DNA from: Halalkalicoccus paucihalophilus
Lineage (GTDB): Archaea > Halobacteriota > Halobacteria > Halobacteriales > Halalkalicoccaceae
DNA length: 64,000 nt
Reading direction: 5' to 3'
Assembly (NCBI RefSeq): GCF_001593955.1
Contig: NZ_LTAZ01000005.1
Coordinates: 24,001 to 88,000, forward strand
Shown: positions 52,131 to 60,432 of the stretch, one piece after another
How the letters are laid out: every line of letters begins with the position of its first letter
Numbering within the stretch: position 1 is the stretch's first letter
Program-made: the position numbers and the translations under genes
The notes under the pieces: model-generated
The model's input: the letters and a program-made list of their open reading frames with translations, nothing else
Told to the model about the DNA's origin: nothing
The model's database searches: none

Positions 52131-52733
52131 ATGTCGTCGCTGTTCCCCGACCGCATCGAAACCGAGCACCTCGCCCTCGAACCCCTCCATGAGTCGGTCG
52201 ATCCGCTCGATTTCTACCGGATCTGCTCGTCCGATCCCGGCATCGAGGAGGTGACCGAACACCTCCCGTGGGAGCCGCATTCGACGCCGAAGGAAACGAT
52301 CGACTTCCTCGAGGACGTCGAGTCGCAGTACACCTCCTCTCGGGGGGTCCAGTACGTCGTTCGACCCCGAGGAGGCGAATCCGAGGGCGAGATCGCTGGC
52401 GCAACCGGGTTGACCGTCGACTGGGAGCGTCGGACGGGCACGCTGGGCCTGTGGCTCCGAAAGCGGTTCTGGGGCCGAGGGAACTCCAGCGAACGGGCGA
52501 GCGCCCTGATCGAATTGGCGTTCGATCGGTTGGATCTGGAACTCGTCGCGGTAACGCACGCTGATGGCAACGGGCGATCGAAACGCGCGATCGAGAAGTA
52601 CGTCGAGGCTCACGACGGCGAGTACGACGGTATCCTCCGAAACTGGGACACTACCGGCGATTCGCCGCGTGATATGCACCGCTATACGATACCGTGGAAG
52701 AAGACGGATCGGCCCGGCACCTCTGGGGGCTGA
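52131..52733 (+). CDS. GNAT-family N-acetyltransferase (RimJ/RimL type)
   Basis: 200 residues. N-terminal IETEHLALEPLHESVDPL and acetyl-CoA site LGLWLRKRFWGRGNSSERAS place it among RimJ/RimL-like acetyltransferases. It may acetylate protein N-termini or a small metabolite; substrate not assignable. 30 bases after arfC on the same strand. Confidence 0.88.
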   Translation: MSSLFPDRIETEHLALEPLHESVDPLDFYRICSSDPGIEEVTEHLPWEPHSTPKETIDFLEDVESQYTSSRGVQYVVRPRGGESEGEIAGATGLTVDWERRTGTLGLWLRKRFWGRGNSSERASALIELAFDRLDLELVAVTHADGNGRSKRAIEKYVEAHDGEYDGILRNWDTTGDSPRDMHRYTIPWKKTDRPGTSGG

Positions 52734-53020
52734 CGGCCGCACGTACGATCACCGGAGGTGTCTCGGTGACGAACGCTCCGTTTCGGCTGTCTCGATCGAA
52801 GCCGGGAATAGAAGAAGGGACGAGCGGGTTCGTCCCCATCCACCTTCGTTAGTCCACGCTGGCTCACACCAGCGCATTCTCCTATCGTTATCCTAATATG
52901 ATAAATAATTCGATATCGGTCTTCCGCCCATCACCGTGGCCGTTCGTCGACCGCACCGGCTACCGCGTTTCCCGACGGAGGATCGACGGGATATTTGGCG
53001 GGGTGGGCCCCATCGGGCCC

Positions 53021-54619
53021 ATGACCGACGACCGACTGATCGTCCGGGCGATCGACGAGGCGCCGATCGGGATCACGATCGCCGACGCCTCCCGGGCTGA
53101 CACGCCGCTGATCTACGTCAACGACGCCTTCGAGCGGCTGACGGGCTATCCGAAGGAGGAGGCGCTTGGCACCAACTGCCGATTCCTCCAAGGGGAAAAC
53201 ACGGCCGAGGAACCGGTCGCGGCGATGCGTGAAGCTATCGCAAACGAGGAACCCGTCTCGGTCGAACTGCGGAACTACCGCAAGGACGGCACGGAGTTCT
53301 GGAACCAGGTCGACATCGCCCCGATCCACGACACCGCCGAGGACGTCACGCACTTCGTCGGCTTCCAGACCGATATCACGGCGAGAAAGCGCGCCGAACA
53401 CGAGGTCAAGCGCCGCATCGAGGAGGTCGAACGCCAGCGCGGAAAACTCGAACAGGTACTCGAACGGATCGAAGGTCTCTTGGAGGACATCACCCGGACC
53501 CTCGTTCGGGCGACCACCCGTGAGGAGGTCGAACGGGCGGTCTGTGACCGACTGGCGACAGAAGAGGCCTACGCCGCCGCGTGGATCGGCGAACGCGTGC
53601 CGACGAGGAACGAGGTCGTTCCCGAGACGTGGGCGGGCCCGCTCGACCTCGGGGAGACCACCCTTCCGGTCGATGGCGGGGCGGACCCGGTCGGGCGTGC
53701 GCTCACGACCGGACGCGCGCAGTTCGTCCCCGAGATCGAGGGGGGGTCGTGGCACGGAACGGTTGGAAACCGAGACACCCGGGCGATGGCCGCGATTCCG
53801 CTGATCTCGGGGGAAACGATCTACGGGGTGTTGGTGGTCTACGCCACGCAGGCCGACGCGTTCGACGACCGCGAACGCGTGGTATTGGCGTCGATCGGGC
53901 GGGCCATCGCCAACGCCTGCAACACGCTCGAGAGCCGGCGGATCCTCGCGGCCGACGGAGTCACCGAACTGGAGTTCGACCTCGGGACCGAGGACCTGTT
54001 CGTCGTCTCGCTGTCGGCACGCGCGGACTGTCGGCTCCTCTACGAGGGGGTGGCCCACGACATCGATCCGCTCCTCTTTTTCACCGGCGAGGGCATCGAA
54101 CCGGAAACGCTGCCCGAACTGGCGGCGGACTACGAGGCGATCACGGACACGACCGTCCTGACCTCGAACGGGACGTCCGGGCTCCTTGAGTTCCGCCTGA
54201 CGGGCCTCTCGTTGGTCACGAAACTGGCAAATAGGGGCGTCCGGATCCGATCGATACGGGCCGAAAACGGTCAGGGGCGCCTCGGGGTCGTCGTGCCCGG
54301 AGGCGTGAGTCCGCGCTCGGTCGTCGACCTGATCACGGACTCCTGTCCCACCGCGACGCTCGTCGTCTCACGGAAGTACGACCGACCGCCCCAGACCGAC
54401 GACGAGTACCGCCTGTCGGTCGAGGAGGAACTCACCGACAAGCAGTTGCTCTCGCTCAGGAAGGCCTACGTGAGCGGCTACTTCGACCCCGATCGTCGGA
54501 TCTCGGGGGCCGAGATCGCCGCCTCGATGGGGATCACCCGCTCGACGTTCCACCAACACCTCCGTGCGGCCCACCGAAAACTGCTCGGAGAGTTCTTCGA
54601 GCGAGGATTACCTGACTAG
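53021..54619 (+). CDS. LOV-GAF bacterio-opsin activator-like transcription regulator (HTH_10)
   Basis: 532 residues from ATG 53021. An N-terminal PAS domain (residues about 5-130) carries GTNCRFLQG, with Cys53 in the position that forms a flavin adduct in LOV photosensors. A coiled-coil linker with VKRRIEEVERQRGKLEQV follows, then a GAF domain (about 165-310), a bat-type linker, and a C-terminal HTH_10 (GYFDPDRRISGAEIAASMGI). Probably a blue-light or redox regulator. The upstream region 52734-53020 is AT-rich near 52900. Confidence 0.92.
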   Translation: MTDDRLIVRAIDEAPIGITIADASRADTPLIYVNDAFERLTGYPKEEALGTNCRFLQGENTAEEPVAAMREAIANEEPVSVELRNYRKDGTEFWNQVDIAPIHDTAEDVTHFVGFQTDITARKRAEHEVKRRIEEVERQRGKLEQVLERIEGLLEDITRTLVRATTREEVERAVCDRLATEEAYAAAWIGERVPTRNEVVPETWAGPLDLGETTLPVDGGADPVGRALTTGRAQFVPEIEGGSWHGTVGNRDTRAMAAIPLISGETIYGVLVVYATQADAFDDRERVVLASIGRAIANACNTLESRRILAADGVTELEFDLGTEDLFVVSLSARADCRLLYEGVAHDIDPLLFFTGEGIEPETLPELAADYEAITDTTVLTSNGTSGLLEFRLTGLSLVTKLANRGVRIRSIRAENGQGRLGVVVPGGVSPRSVVDLITDSCPTATLVVSRKYDRPPQTDDEYRLSVEEELTDKQLLSLRKAYVSGYFDPDRRISGAEIAASMGITRSTFHQHLRAAHRKLLGEFFERGLPD

Positions 54620-54672
54620 TCGGGTATCATGTTCATCCTACTTCCTGCCCTACCAGTAGTCGGAGTTATACA

Positions 54673-55443
54673 ATGGCACAACGATCCGGTATTTCACGAC
54701 GACGATTCGTACAACTCGGGGGCGGCGTAGCCGTCGTCGGCCTCGCGGGCGGCTTCGCGAGCGCGGACAACCACGGCAACGGCAGCGACGACGGAATGGA
54801 GAGCAGCGATTCGATGGGCGACGACGGGGAGACCGCCAACGTTCGGGTGGCTCACCTCTCGCCCGACGCCCCGAACGTCGACGTCTTCGTCGACGACGAG
54901 GCAGTGCTCGAGGACGTGCCGTTCAAGGCCGTCAGCGACTACCTCGAACTGCCGGCGGGCACCTACAACGTGAAGGTGGCACCCGCAGGCGAGGGCACGG
55001 ACGCCGCGGTCCTCGAGGCGGACCTCGACGTGCCCGCCGCCGACCTGACGGTCGCGGCCATCGGCGAGGTCGCAGACGAGAACCAACCCCTCGAACTCGC
55101 GGTCTTCGAGGACGACAACAGCGATCCGGGCGACGACACGGCCCGCGTGCGCGCGGTCCACACCTCGCCCGACGCGCCCGCCGTCGACGTCGTGGTCGCT
55201 GAGACCGGCGACGCCATCTTCGAGGGCGTCGAGTTCGGCGACGCGGCCTACGCCGAGGTGCCCGCCGGGGAGTACCGGCTGTGCATCTACCCGGCCGGCG
55301 AGCGCGAGGAGGCCGTGCTGGGCGCCGACGTCGAGGCGATGGGCGGCACCGTCGCCTCCGCCTTCGCGACGGGCTACGTCATGCCCGACGACGCCCCCGC
55401 GGACGAGGAGTTCGATATCGTCCTCACCGTCGATTCGGAGTAG
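54673..55443 (+). CDS. Tat-exported DUF4397 domain protein
   Basis: 256 residues. Twin-arginine signal ISRRRFVQLGGGVAVVGLAG at the N-terminus; then two DUF4397 repeats (VRVAHLSPDAPNVDVFVDDE and VRAVHTSPDAPAVDVVV), each a beta-sandwich. Probably a secreted cell-surface protein. It follows the LOV regulator by about 50 bases. Confidence 0.93.
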   Translation: MAQRSGISRRRFVQLGGGVAVVGLAGGFASADNHGNGSDDGMESSDSMGDDGETANVRVAHLSPDAPNVDVFVDDEAVLEDVPFKAVSDYLELPAGTYNVKVAPAGEGTDAAVLEADLDVPAADLTVAAIGEVADENQPLELAVFEDDNSDPGDDTARVRAVHTSPDAPAVDVVVAETGDAIFEGVEFGDAAYAEVPAGEYRLCIYPAGEREEAVLGADVEAMGGTVASAFATGYVMPDDAPADEEFDIVLTVDSE

Positions 55444-55581
55444 CGACGACGCAGTATTCCGCCGCGTCCGGGCGACTCCGAGCGGTCGATTCCGAGGACC
55501 CGTTTTATTCGACCCATCCCGACGAGCGACGCGTTCACAGCGCTCCCACCACGTTAACTGTCGGACCGCCATAGGGTGTGT

Positions 55582-56748
55582 ATGAAGGAACTCGAATACG
55601 CGCTCGAAGTGGCCGATGGGGCGACGTTCGTGAACTTGGCAGCGGCCTTTTTGCGCTCGCGGGGCTATCGAACCAAGGAGTTTCGCGCCCACACCGGGGA
55701 GTGGAGCGCCCGGATCTGGATGCGCTCTCGACCCGGGATCGCCTGTGCGAGCGTCGCGCCCGACTGGCGGGAGGCGCTCCGTTCCTCGGCGAGGAAGGTC
55801 AAGCGGCTCGAACGGGAGCGCGACACCGAGTACGGCCTGTTCGTCTTCCTCACCAATCAGGACGTGACCGGCCTCCAGGAGTTCGATATGGAAGACGAGA
55901 TCAGAAAGGAGTACGGCTGGCGGCTCCGGCTCTATCACCGCCAAGACCTCATCGGCGAGCTCTACAACACCGCGCCGGGGCTGGCGAAACACCACCTCGA
56001 CATCAACCTCGGGTTCGACACGGACCATCTGACCACCCTCGAGGAACTGCGCGACGAACGGCTCGATGTGATCCAAGCGCGCAGCGGAGAGGCGACCGAA
56101 CTCGATTCGGGCCCGACGGTGGCGCTTCACGTCGTCCCCAACGGGATCTTCTCGACGGAACGCCGATGGGCCTCCTCGGAGGTCCCCGACCCGAGCGTTC
56201 TCGCGGCCACTGACGCGCCCGCGGTCGACGCCCGCGAGACCCTGAAGATCGCGTACGATCGGAGCGCCGAGGTCGACTACGGAGGATACGGACTGATCCG
56301 AAGCGACGGCCTCTACGAGTCGGCGACGACGCGGCTGTTCGAGGCGGACGGTGACGAACTGCTGTTGCGCTCGTCAGTGGGTCCCGACTCCCCGGGGCTC
56401 GACGCCTCGGTTGCAATCGCCGTCCGCGAAACGCTGGCCCATCTCTCGACGATGGGTTTCTCGGCGACGGCTTCGGTCTGGATCTCGGTCCTAGACGCTG
56501 CCGACGCACGGCTCGATTATGACGAGGACTCGCTCTCGCCCGCGCCCCCGCTCGGGTTCGAGCGCTACGCCACCCGGGTGACGACGACGTCGATCGACGA
56601 GCGAGACCACGTCGACGTCCTCGCGGACCTCGAACCGGCGCTCTCGGAACTGTGGCGCGCCTTCGGCTACCCCGACGGGACGCACAACCTCGAGGACGGC
56701 GAGTGGCGCGGTGGGACCGTCTCGACCGATGGCGTCACCTTCCCTTGA
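55582..56748 (+). CDS. Nuclease-fold-like haloarchaeal protein of unknown function
   Basis: 388 residues from ATG 55582 (MKELEYALEVADG). The N-terminal 115 residues resemble restriction-endonuclease-like (PD-(D/E)xK) N-domains: FVNLAAAFLRSRGYRTKEFR, APDWREALRSSARKVKR, GLFVFLTNQDVTGLQEFD and MEDEIRKEYGW. The expected acidic pair and E-x-K are not visible, so it may be inactive. The C-terminal half (VALHVVPNGIFS, GGYGLIRSDGLYES) is a separate domain recurring in haloarchaea. Function unknown; resembles sensor parts of anti-phage proteins. Confidence 0.7.
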   Translation: MKELEYALEVADGATFVNLAAAFLRSRGYRTKEFRAHTGEWSARIWMRSRPGIACASVAPDWREALRSSARKVKRLERERDTEYGLFVFLTNQDVTGLQEFDMEDEIRKEYGWRLRLYHRQDLIGELYNTAPGLAKHHLDINLGFDTDHLTTLEELRDERLDVIQARSGEATELDSGPTVALHVVPNGIFSTERRWASSEVPDPSVLAATDAPAVDARETLKIAYDRSAEVDYGGYGLIRSDGLYESATTRLFEADGDELLLRSSVGPDSPGLDASVAIAVRETLAHLSTMGFSATASVWISVLDAADARLDYDEDSLSPAPPLGFERYATRVTTTSIDERDHVDVLADLEPALSELWRAFGYPDGTHNLEDGEWRGGTVSTDGVTFP

Positions 56749-56770
56749 TGAATTGCCATTATACTAATAA

Positions 56771-56800
56771 CATATAAATCTATATACTTTTTACATTGTA
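56771..56800 (+). promoter_or_regulatory. AT-rich promoter upstream of the unknown helical protein
   Basis: CATATAAATCTATATACTTT and the following TTACATTGTA are strikingly AT-rich. They lie 30-60 bases before the ATG at 56829, so a strong TATA element is likely. Confidence 0.5.
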
Positions 56801-56828
56801 TAATAAAGCATATGCGAACAGTTTGGTC

Positions 56829-57542
56829 ATGGGAACTACTCGGAGGGCGGATGGATCGGCGAACGCGCGTCTGACCGCCGCGACGCTGCTCGAAGCCTAC
56901 TACTTTCAGGACGAACGCGAACGCCACCTCCTCTCTGCAAACGTGGGCGGGGCTACTGCCGCCAGACAGAAGGCACTCGACTGCATGGCAACCACCTACG
57001 AGATGGAGTTTCCACACCTCGATCGGTTCCGGGTCCGGGAAGCGGGAGAGGCGTTCATGCACGCGCTTTTCGTTCAGGACGAGATCGAGAACTGGGCGAA
57101 GCTACGCGAGAGGCCCGAGGGACCCGAGGACGACCTCCGAGACGCGCTGGTGAGCGATCCGGAGGTATGTTACGGGAGGAATCCCATCGAGGACGTTCGG
57201 TGGGAGCACGTCGAAACGTCCCTCCGGGAGACCTGTCGGAAGGCGGGTATCGACGACCGATACGCTTCTCGACAGACGCGATTCTGGGTGTTACACGGCC
57301 AGTGCGATCCGGAATGGGAACGGGTCGCACACGACGCCCACGAACTCAAGCTCCGGGCACTGGTCGATGACCCCCCGGAACGCGCCGTCGATCGGCTGGG
57401 TCAGCAGTTCGTCGACGGGGTTCGGATCCACGACGAGTGGACACACAGCGATGCGGCGGCCGACATCGAGGCGGCGATCGACCTAGTTACCGAGTACTAC
57501 GACGAGTTGTTCGACCTCCGCTCGGGGGGTGATAGATCGTGA
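56829..57542 (+). CDS. Unknown helical protein coupled to a histidine kinase
   Basis: 237 residues from ATG 56829 (MGTTRRADGS); a TTG at 56796 is a poorer choice. All-alpha pattern rich in charge, with LTAATLLEAYYFQDERERHL, AHDAHELKLRALVDDPP and DAAADIEAAIDLVTEYYDEL. No family recognised. Its TGA overlaps the GTG of the histidine kinase, so the pair is co-expressed and possibly a sensor or partner. Confidence 0.65.
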   Translation: MGTTRRADGSANARLTAATLLEAYYFQDERERHLLSANVGGATAARQKALDCMATTYEMEFPHLDRFRVREAGEAFMHALFVQDEIENWAKLRERPEGPEDDLRDALVSDPEVCYGRNPIEDVRWEHVETSLRETCRKAGIDDRYASRQTRFWVLHGQCDPEWERVAHDAHELKLRALVDDPPERAVDRLGQQFVDGVRIHDEWTHSDAAADIEAAIDLVTEYYDELFDLRSGGDRS

Positions 57543-58561
57543 GCGACCTCGACCTCGGCGTGTACGAGGAGGCGTTTCGGAGCATCGACGCTCCGGCGTT
57601 GATCACCGATACCGACCTCCTGATCAGGGACGTCAACGAGGCGGGACTGTCGTTTACGGGCTACGAGTCCGACGAACTCCTCGGCAGTTCGGCGACGCTC
57701 ATCGCGGGCGATGAGGAGATCTACGCCGAGATCGTCGAGACGGTCCTCGAGGGTACGGTCTGGAGCGGGGATTTCGAACTCCGGACGAAAGACGGCAACG
57801 GGGTGTTCGGCCGCGGATCGGTCGCCCCGCTGGTACTCGACGGGGAGACGCGTGGCTACGTGGCGATCTTCATCGACACAACCAAACAACGTCGCTACGA
57901 GAACACCGCCGAGGTGCTCAACCGACTGCTGCGCCACGACCTGCGAAACGAGTTGAACGTCGCCTACGGCAACCTCCAGAACGCCCAGTCACGGATCGAC
58001 GACGACGAGACGGCCGCCTATCTCGACCAGGTCAACGGGGCACTGACCCGGCTCATCGGAAAGAGCGAGCGTGCACACAACCTCGGGGAACTCCTCGAAG
58101 GGAGTTATGAGGCCGAAAATCACCTCGTCCGCCTTGATTACGTGCTCCACGAGGCGGTCGTCGAAGCGATCGAGACGTTCGACGGGGCGGAGTTCAGATT
58201 CGAGGCGTTTCCCGCGGTTCGAGTCGTCGCGGACGACCTGCTCGCGACCGTGTTCACCGTCGTACTCGAGAATAGCGTGGTTCACAACGACGCATCGGCA
58301 CCGGTCGTCGATATCGAGGTCGAAGAACGCGAGGAGGACGTGATCGTGCGTGTTCGCGACAACGGCCCGGGGATTCGTGAGGGCGAAGAGGACCTGATCT
58401 TCGGACGGGAGGAACGGGACCAACTCCATCACGGAAGCGGGATCAGCCTCTTTTTCGCCGATAACGTCATCAAGAGCTACGACGGCGATATCCGGGTCGA
58501 CACGGATGAAACTGAGGGAGCGACCGTCGAGATCCGCCTCGACAAAGCGCGTTCCGACTAA
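57539..58561 (+). CDS. PAS domain histidine kinase
   Basis: 340 residues from a GTG at 57539. N-terminal PAS (residues about 10-120), H-box LNRLLRHDLRNELNV with His133, then the ATPase with VLENSVVHN, RVRDNGPGIREGE and HHGSGISLFFADN. No membrane helix: a soluble sensor kinase. No response regulator is nearby, as is common in haloarchaea. Translationally coupled to the unknown helical protein upstream. Confidence 0.93.
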   Translation: MSDLDLGVYEEAFRSIDAPALITDTDLLIRDVNEAGLSFTGYESDELLGSSATLIAGDEEIYAEIVETVLEGTVWSGDFELRTKDGNGVFGRGSVAPLVLDGETRGYVAIFIDTTKQRRYENTAEVLNRLLRHDLRNELNVAYGNLQNAQSRIDDDETAAYLDQVNGALTRLIGKSERAHNLGELLEGSYEAENHLVRLDYVLHEAVVEAIETFDGAEFRFEAFPAVRVVADDLLATVFTVVLENSVVHNDASAPVVDIEVEEREEDVIVRVRDNGPGIREGEEDLIFGREERDQLHHGSGISLFFADNVIKSYDGDIRVDTDETEGATVEIRLDKARSD

Positions 58562-58700
58562 GGACGACACGATCTATCGATGCGGTCGGTCACCGACCCG
58601 TTTTCATCGTCCCGTGTCCGACCTGATTACTGCCCCTCTCACCGTTCGGATCCGCTACGACGAACACTCCCCTCTCGTGGAAGCACTCGAAACGAAAGTA

Positions 58701-58902
58701 TGGGGTCGGAGGGATTTGAACCCCCGATCGACTGATATCTCCGGTCGCGTCTCGGTACTCCAGAGGGTCGTCAACGCGGCGCGATGATCAGTCGGCCGCT
58801 CTGTATATCAGTCTGGAGTGTCGTCACCGAACGCGTACACCGCGGCGTACCACGGTGTATACCTCTGGAGTCAGTCGCCATTCCGGGCTTGGCCACGACC
58901 CC
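58701..58902 (-). tRNA. tRNA-Trp (CCA) with a long intron
   Basis: The 3' exon reads ATCAGTCGATCGGGGG then TTCAAATCCCTCCGACCCCA, and the 5' exon GGGGTCGTGGCCAAGCCC to CTCCAG with anticodon CCA. The acceptor stem GGGGTCG/CGACCCC, anticodon stem ACTGA/TCAGT and T stem pair as expected, so the mature tRNA is about 74 bases and the intron about 128. The intron begins after G37, the usual archaeal place. It contains box C/D-like motifs and CTCTGGAGT (58757-58765 on plus as its complement), complementary to the anticodon-loop region. Confidence 0.93.
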
Positions 58903-58943
58903 GCACTCATCGATAGGACGAGAATCACCTAAAGGGGTTTCGA

Positions 58944-59171
58944 TTACTCCCGATCCGTCTCGCTCCACTCGCAGTCTTGGCATTTGAAACCGGTGACGAA
59001 CTCGCTGACGCTCGGCATGTAGCCCACCTGCAGGACGTCGCCGCCACACTCCGGGCAGTCACGCTCTGCGTCCTCGATCTCTGTGGCCTCCATCGGGCGC
59101 TCTCCCTCGATGAGTTCGGCGAGTCGCACGGCGTTGACCATCCGGCCTTCGACCACGCGGTTCTGGCTCAT
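58944..59171 (-). CDS. DUF5795-like zinc ribbon protein
   Basis: 75 residues from ATG 59169-59171 (MSQNRVVEGRMVNAVRL). Two CxxC motifs, DCPECGGDVLQVG and FKCQDCEWSETD, suggest one zinc ribbon. I recall this as DUF5795, haloarchaea only. Function unknown. Directly upstream of the tRNA-Trp gene on the same strand. Confidence 0.82.
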   Translation of the reverse strand: MSQNRVVEGRMVNAVRLAELIEGERPMEATEIEDAERDCPECGGDVLQVGYMPSVSEFVTGFKCQDCEWSETDRE

Positions 59172-59207
59172 AGCTCGAAGAGTGCCGCGTAGCACAAAAA
59201 CACCGCG

Positions 59208-60059
59208 CTACAGCCAGGGTTCGCGCTCGCGGTCGGTCCCGTAGCGCCGCTCGGGTCTGTCCCGCTCGTCGTTCTTCCCGCCGTCCGCAGTGGCACTCCC
59301 GGCTGGACCGCCGATCCCGTCGTCGGGGTCGAACGCGAGCACGCCCGCGACGATCAGCACCACTAGCGGTGCCTGCTCGAAGACGACCCCCAACAGCGCC
59401 AGCGGGAGGACGCCCAGCGCGACCGCGCTCCCGAACCGGAACGAGTCGATGTCGAGGTTACGGCGCAGCCACGGACTCCCCAACGCCACGGAGAGCGCGA
59501 ACGTGACGCCGACGCCCGCGGCGGCGACCGACCGGAGCACCAGTTCGGGATCGGGCAGGAGGACGACCTCGAACCCGGTCGGATCGACGCTCGCGACGAA
59601 CCCCAAACCGACGATCACGGCCGGCGACGGGAGGTACTCGCCGATCCGGGCGCTCGCGGTCTTGGCGGCGATGGCGGCGATCACGAGCGCGGCGAAGCGC
59701 TCGAAGATCGCCAGATCGATCACGCTCGCGATCGTCGGCGCGAGGGCGGCTTCGAGCGCCGCAAGTGGAACCAGCCCCGCCGCGACGAGCAAAACGACCT
59801 TCGCCTGTTCTCCCGGGGAGCCGTCCATCTCCGCGAGGATGACCGCGAGAACGGCGCTCCCGCCGAAGACCAGCAGGCCGACCTGCAGAATTCCGGCGAC
59901 GGTGTCGATCCCACCCGCCAGGATCAGCGCCGGAAAGATCCCGTCGATCAACGGGAGGAACATCACGATCGCGAGCAGCTTCGCCGGACCCGAGACGGCC
60001 TTCTGTAGGCCGAGGGCCCGTTCCAGCCTGAGTGCAACCGGGTGCTGGGAGCTACTCAT
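59208..60059 (-). CDS. DUF5794-like membrane protein
   Basis: 283 residues with about seven or eight predicted membrane helices and an acidic, charged C-terminal tail (GKNDERDRPERRYGTD). I recall this as DUF5794, a haloarchaeal family of unknown function that occurs next to DUF5795. The two genes are about 36 bases apart on the same strand. Confidence 0.78.
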   Translation of the reverse strand: MSSSQHPVALRLERALGLQKAVSGPAKLLAIVMFLPLIDGIFPALILAGGIDTVAGILQVGLLVFGGSAVLAVILAEMDGSPGEQAKVVLLVAAGLVPLAALEAALAPTIASVIDLAIFERFAALVIAAIAAKTASARIGEYLPSPAVIVGLGFVASVDPTGFEVVLLPDPELVLRSVAAAGVGVTFALSVALGSPWLRRNLDIDSFRFGSAVALGVLPLALLGVVFEQAPLVVLIVAGVLAFDPDDGIGGPAGSATADGGKNDERDRPERRYGTDREREPWL

Positions 60060-60432
60060 GACGATAGCGTAACGACTCGCCTGATCCCCGGCTCACGGCG
60101 CCCGATCGCGAGAAGGACCGTTTGAACCCTATCATCGTCGCGAACCCGATGAATGTGCTGTCGAAGTCGGTTCGCTGTCGACTCACATCCCATCCGGTCG
60201 CGTTGATAGCGTCCATACGTCCTATAACAATGATGAACATTCATAAGCGTTGTGTGGGGGATGTCGCCACTCTGCAGTACACACGTCCGACCATCAGCGT
60301 ACGTTCTCGATCAAACGTCCACTATATCGGCTGTGTGGCGCCCCGTCACACACCGATGGGGTAGTCACGACAGCGTTCCGCACACGGTCCCCCTCTCGCA
60401 ACCCTTTTGGGGTGGCGTTGCAGACGGTTTAT
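60060..60432. other. Gap holding the guaB promoter region
   Basis: 373 bases with no gene seen. It contains a short inverted repeat ATGAA-CA-TTCAT (60233-60244) and a TTTT-containing motif at 60401-60410 about 27 bases before the guaB ATG. The TTTATAT immediately before the ATG is too close to be a TATA box. Confidence 0.5.
60401..60410 (+). promoter_or_regulatory. Candidate guaB TATA element
   Basis: ACCCTTTTGG is centred about 27 bases before the ATG at 60433, the distance for a leaderless haloarchaeal transcript. Confidence 0.4.

Noticed and set aside
60233-60244. ATGAA-CA-TTCAT inverted repeat as a defined operator
   Set aside because: Only 5 bp per arm and far (about 190 bases) from guaB; could be chance in an AT-richer stretch.
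60425-60431. TTTATAT as the guaB TATA box
   Set aside because: It is next to the ATG; an archaeal TATA box must lie about 25 bases before the transcription start.
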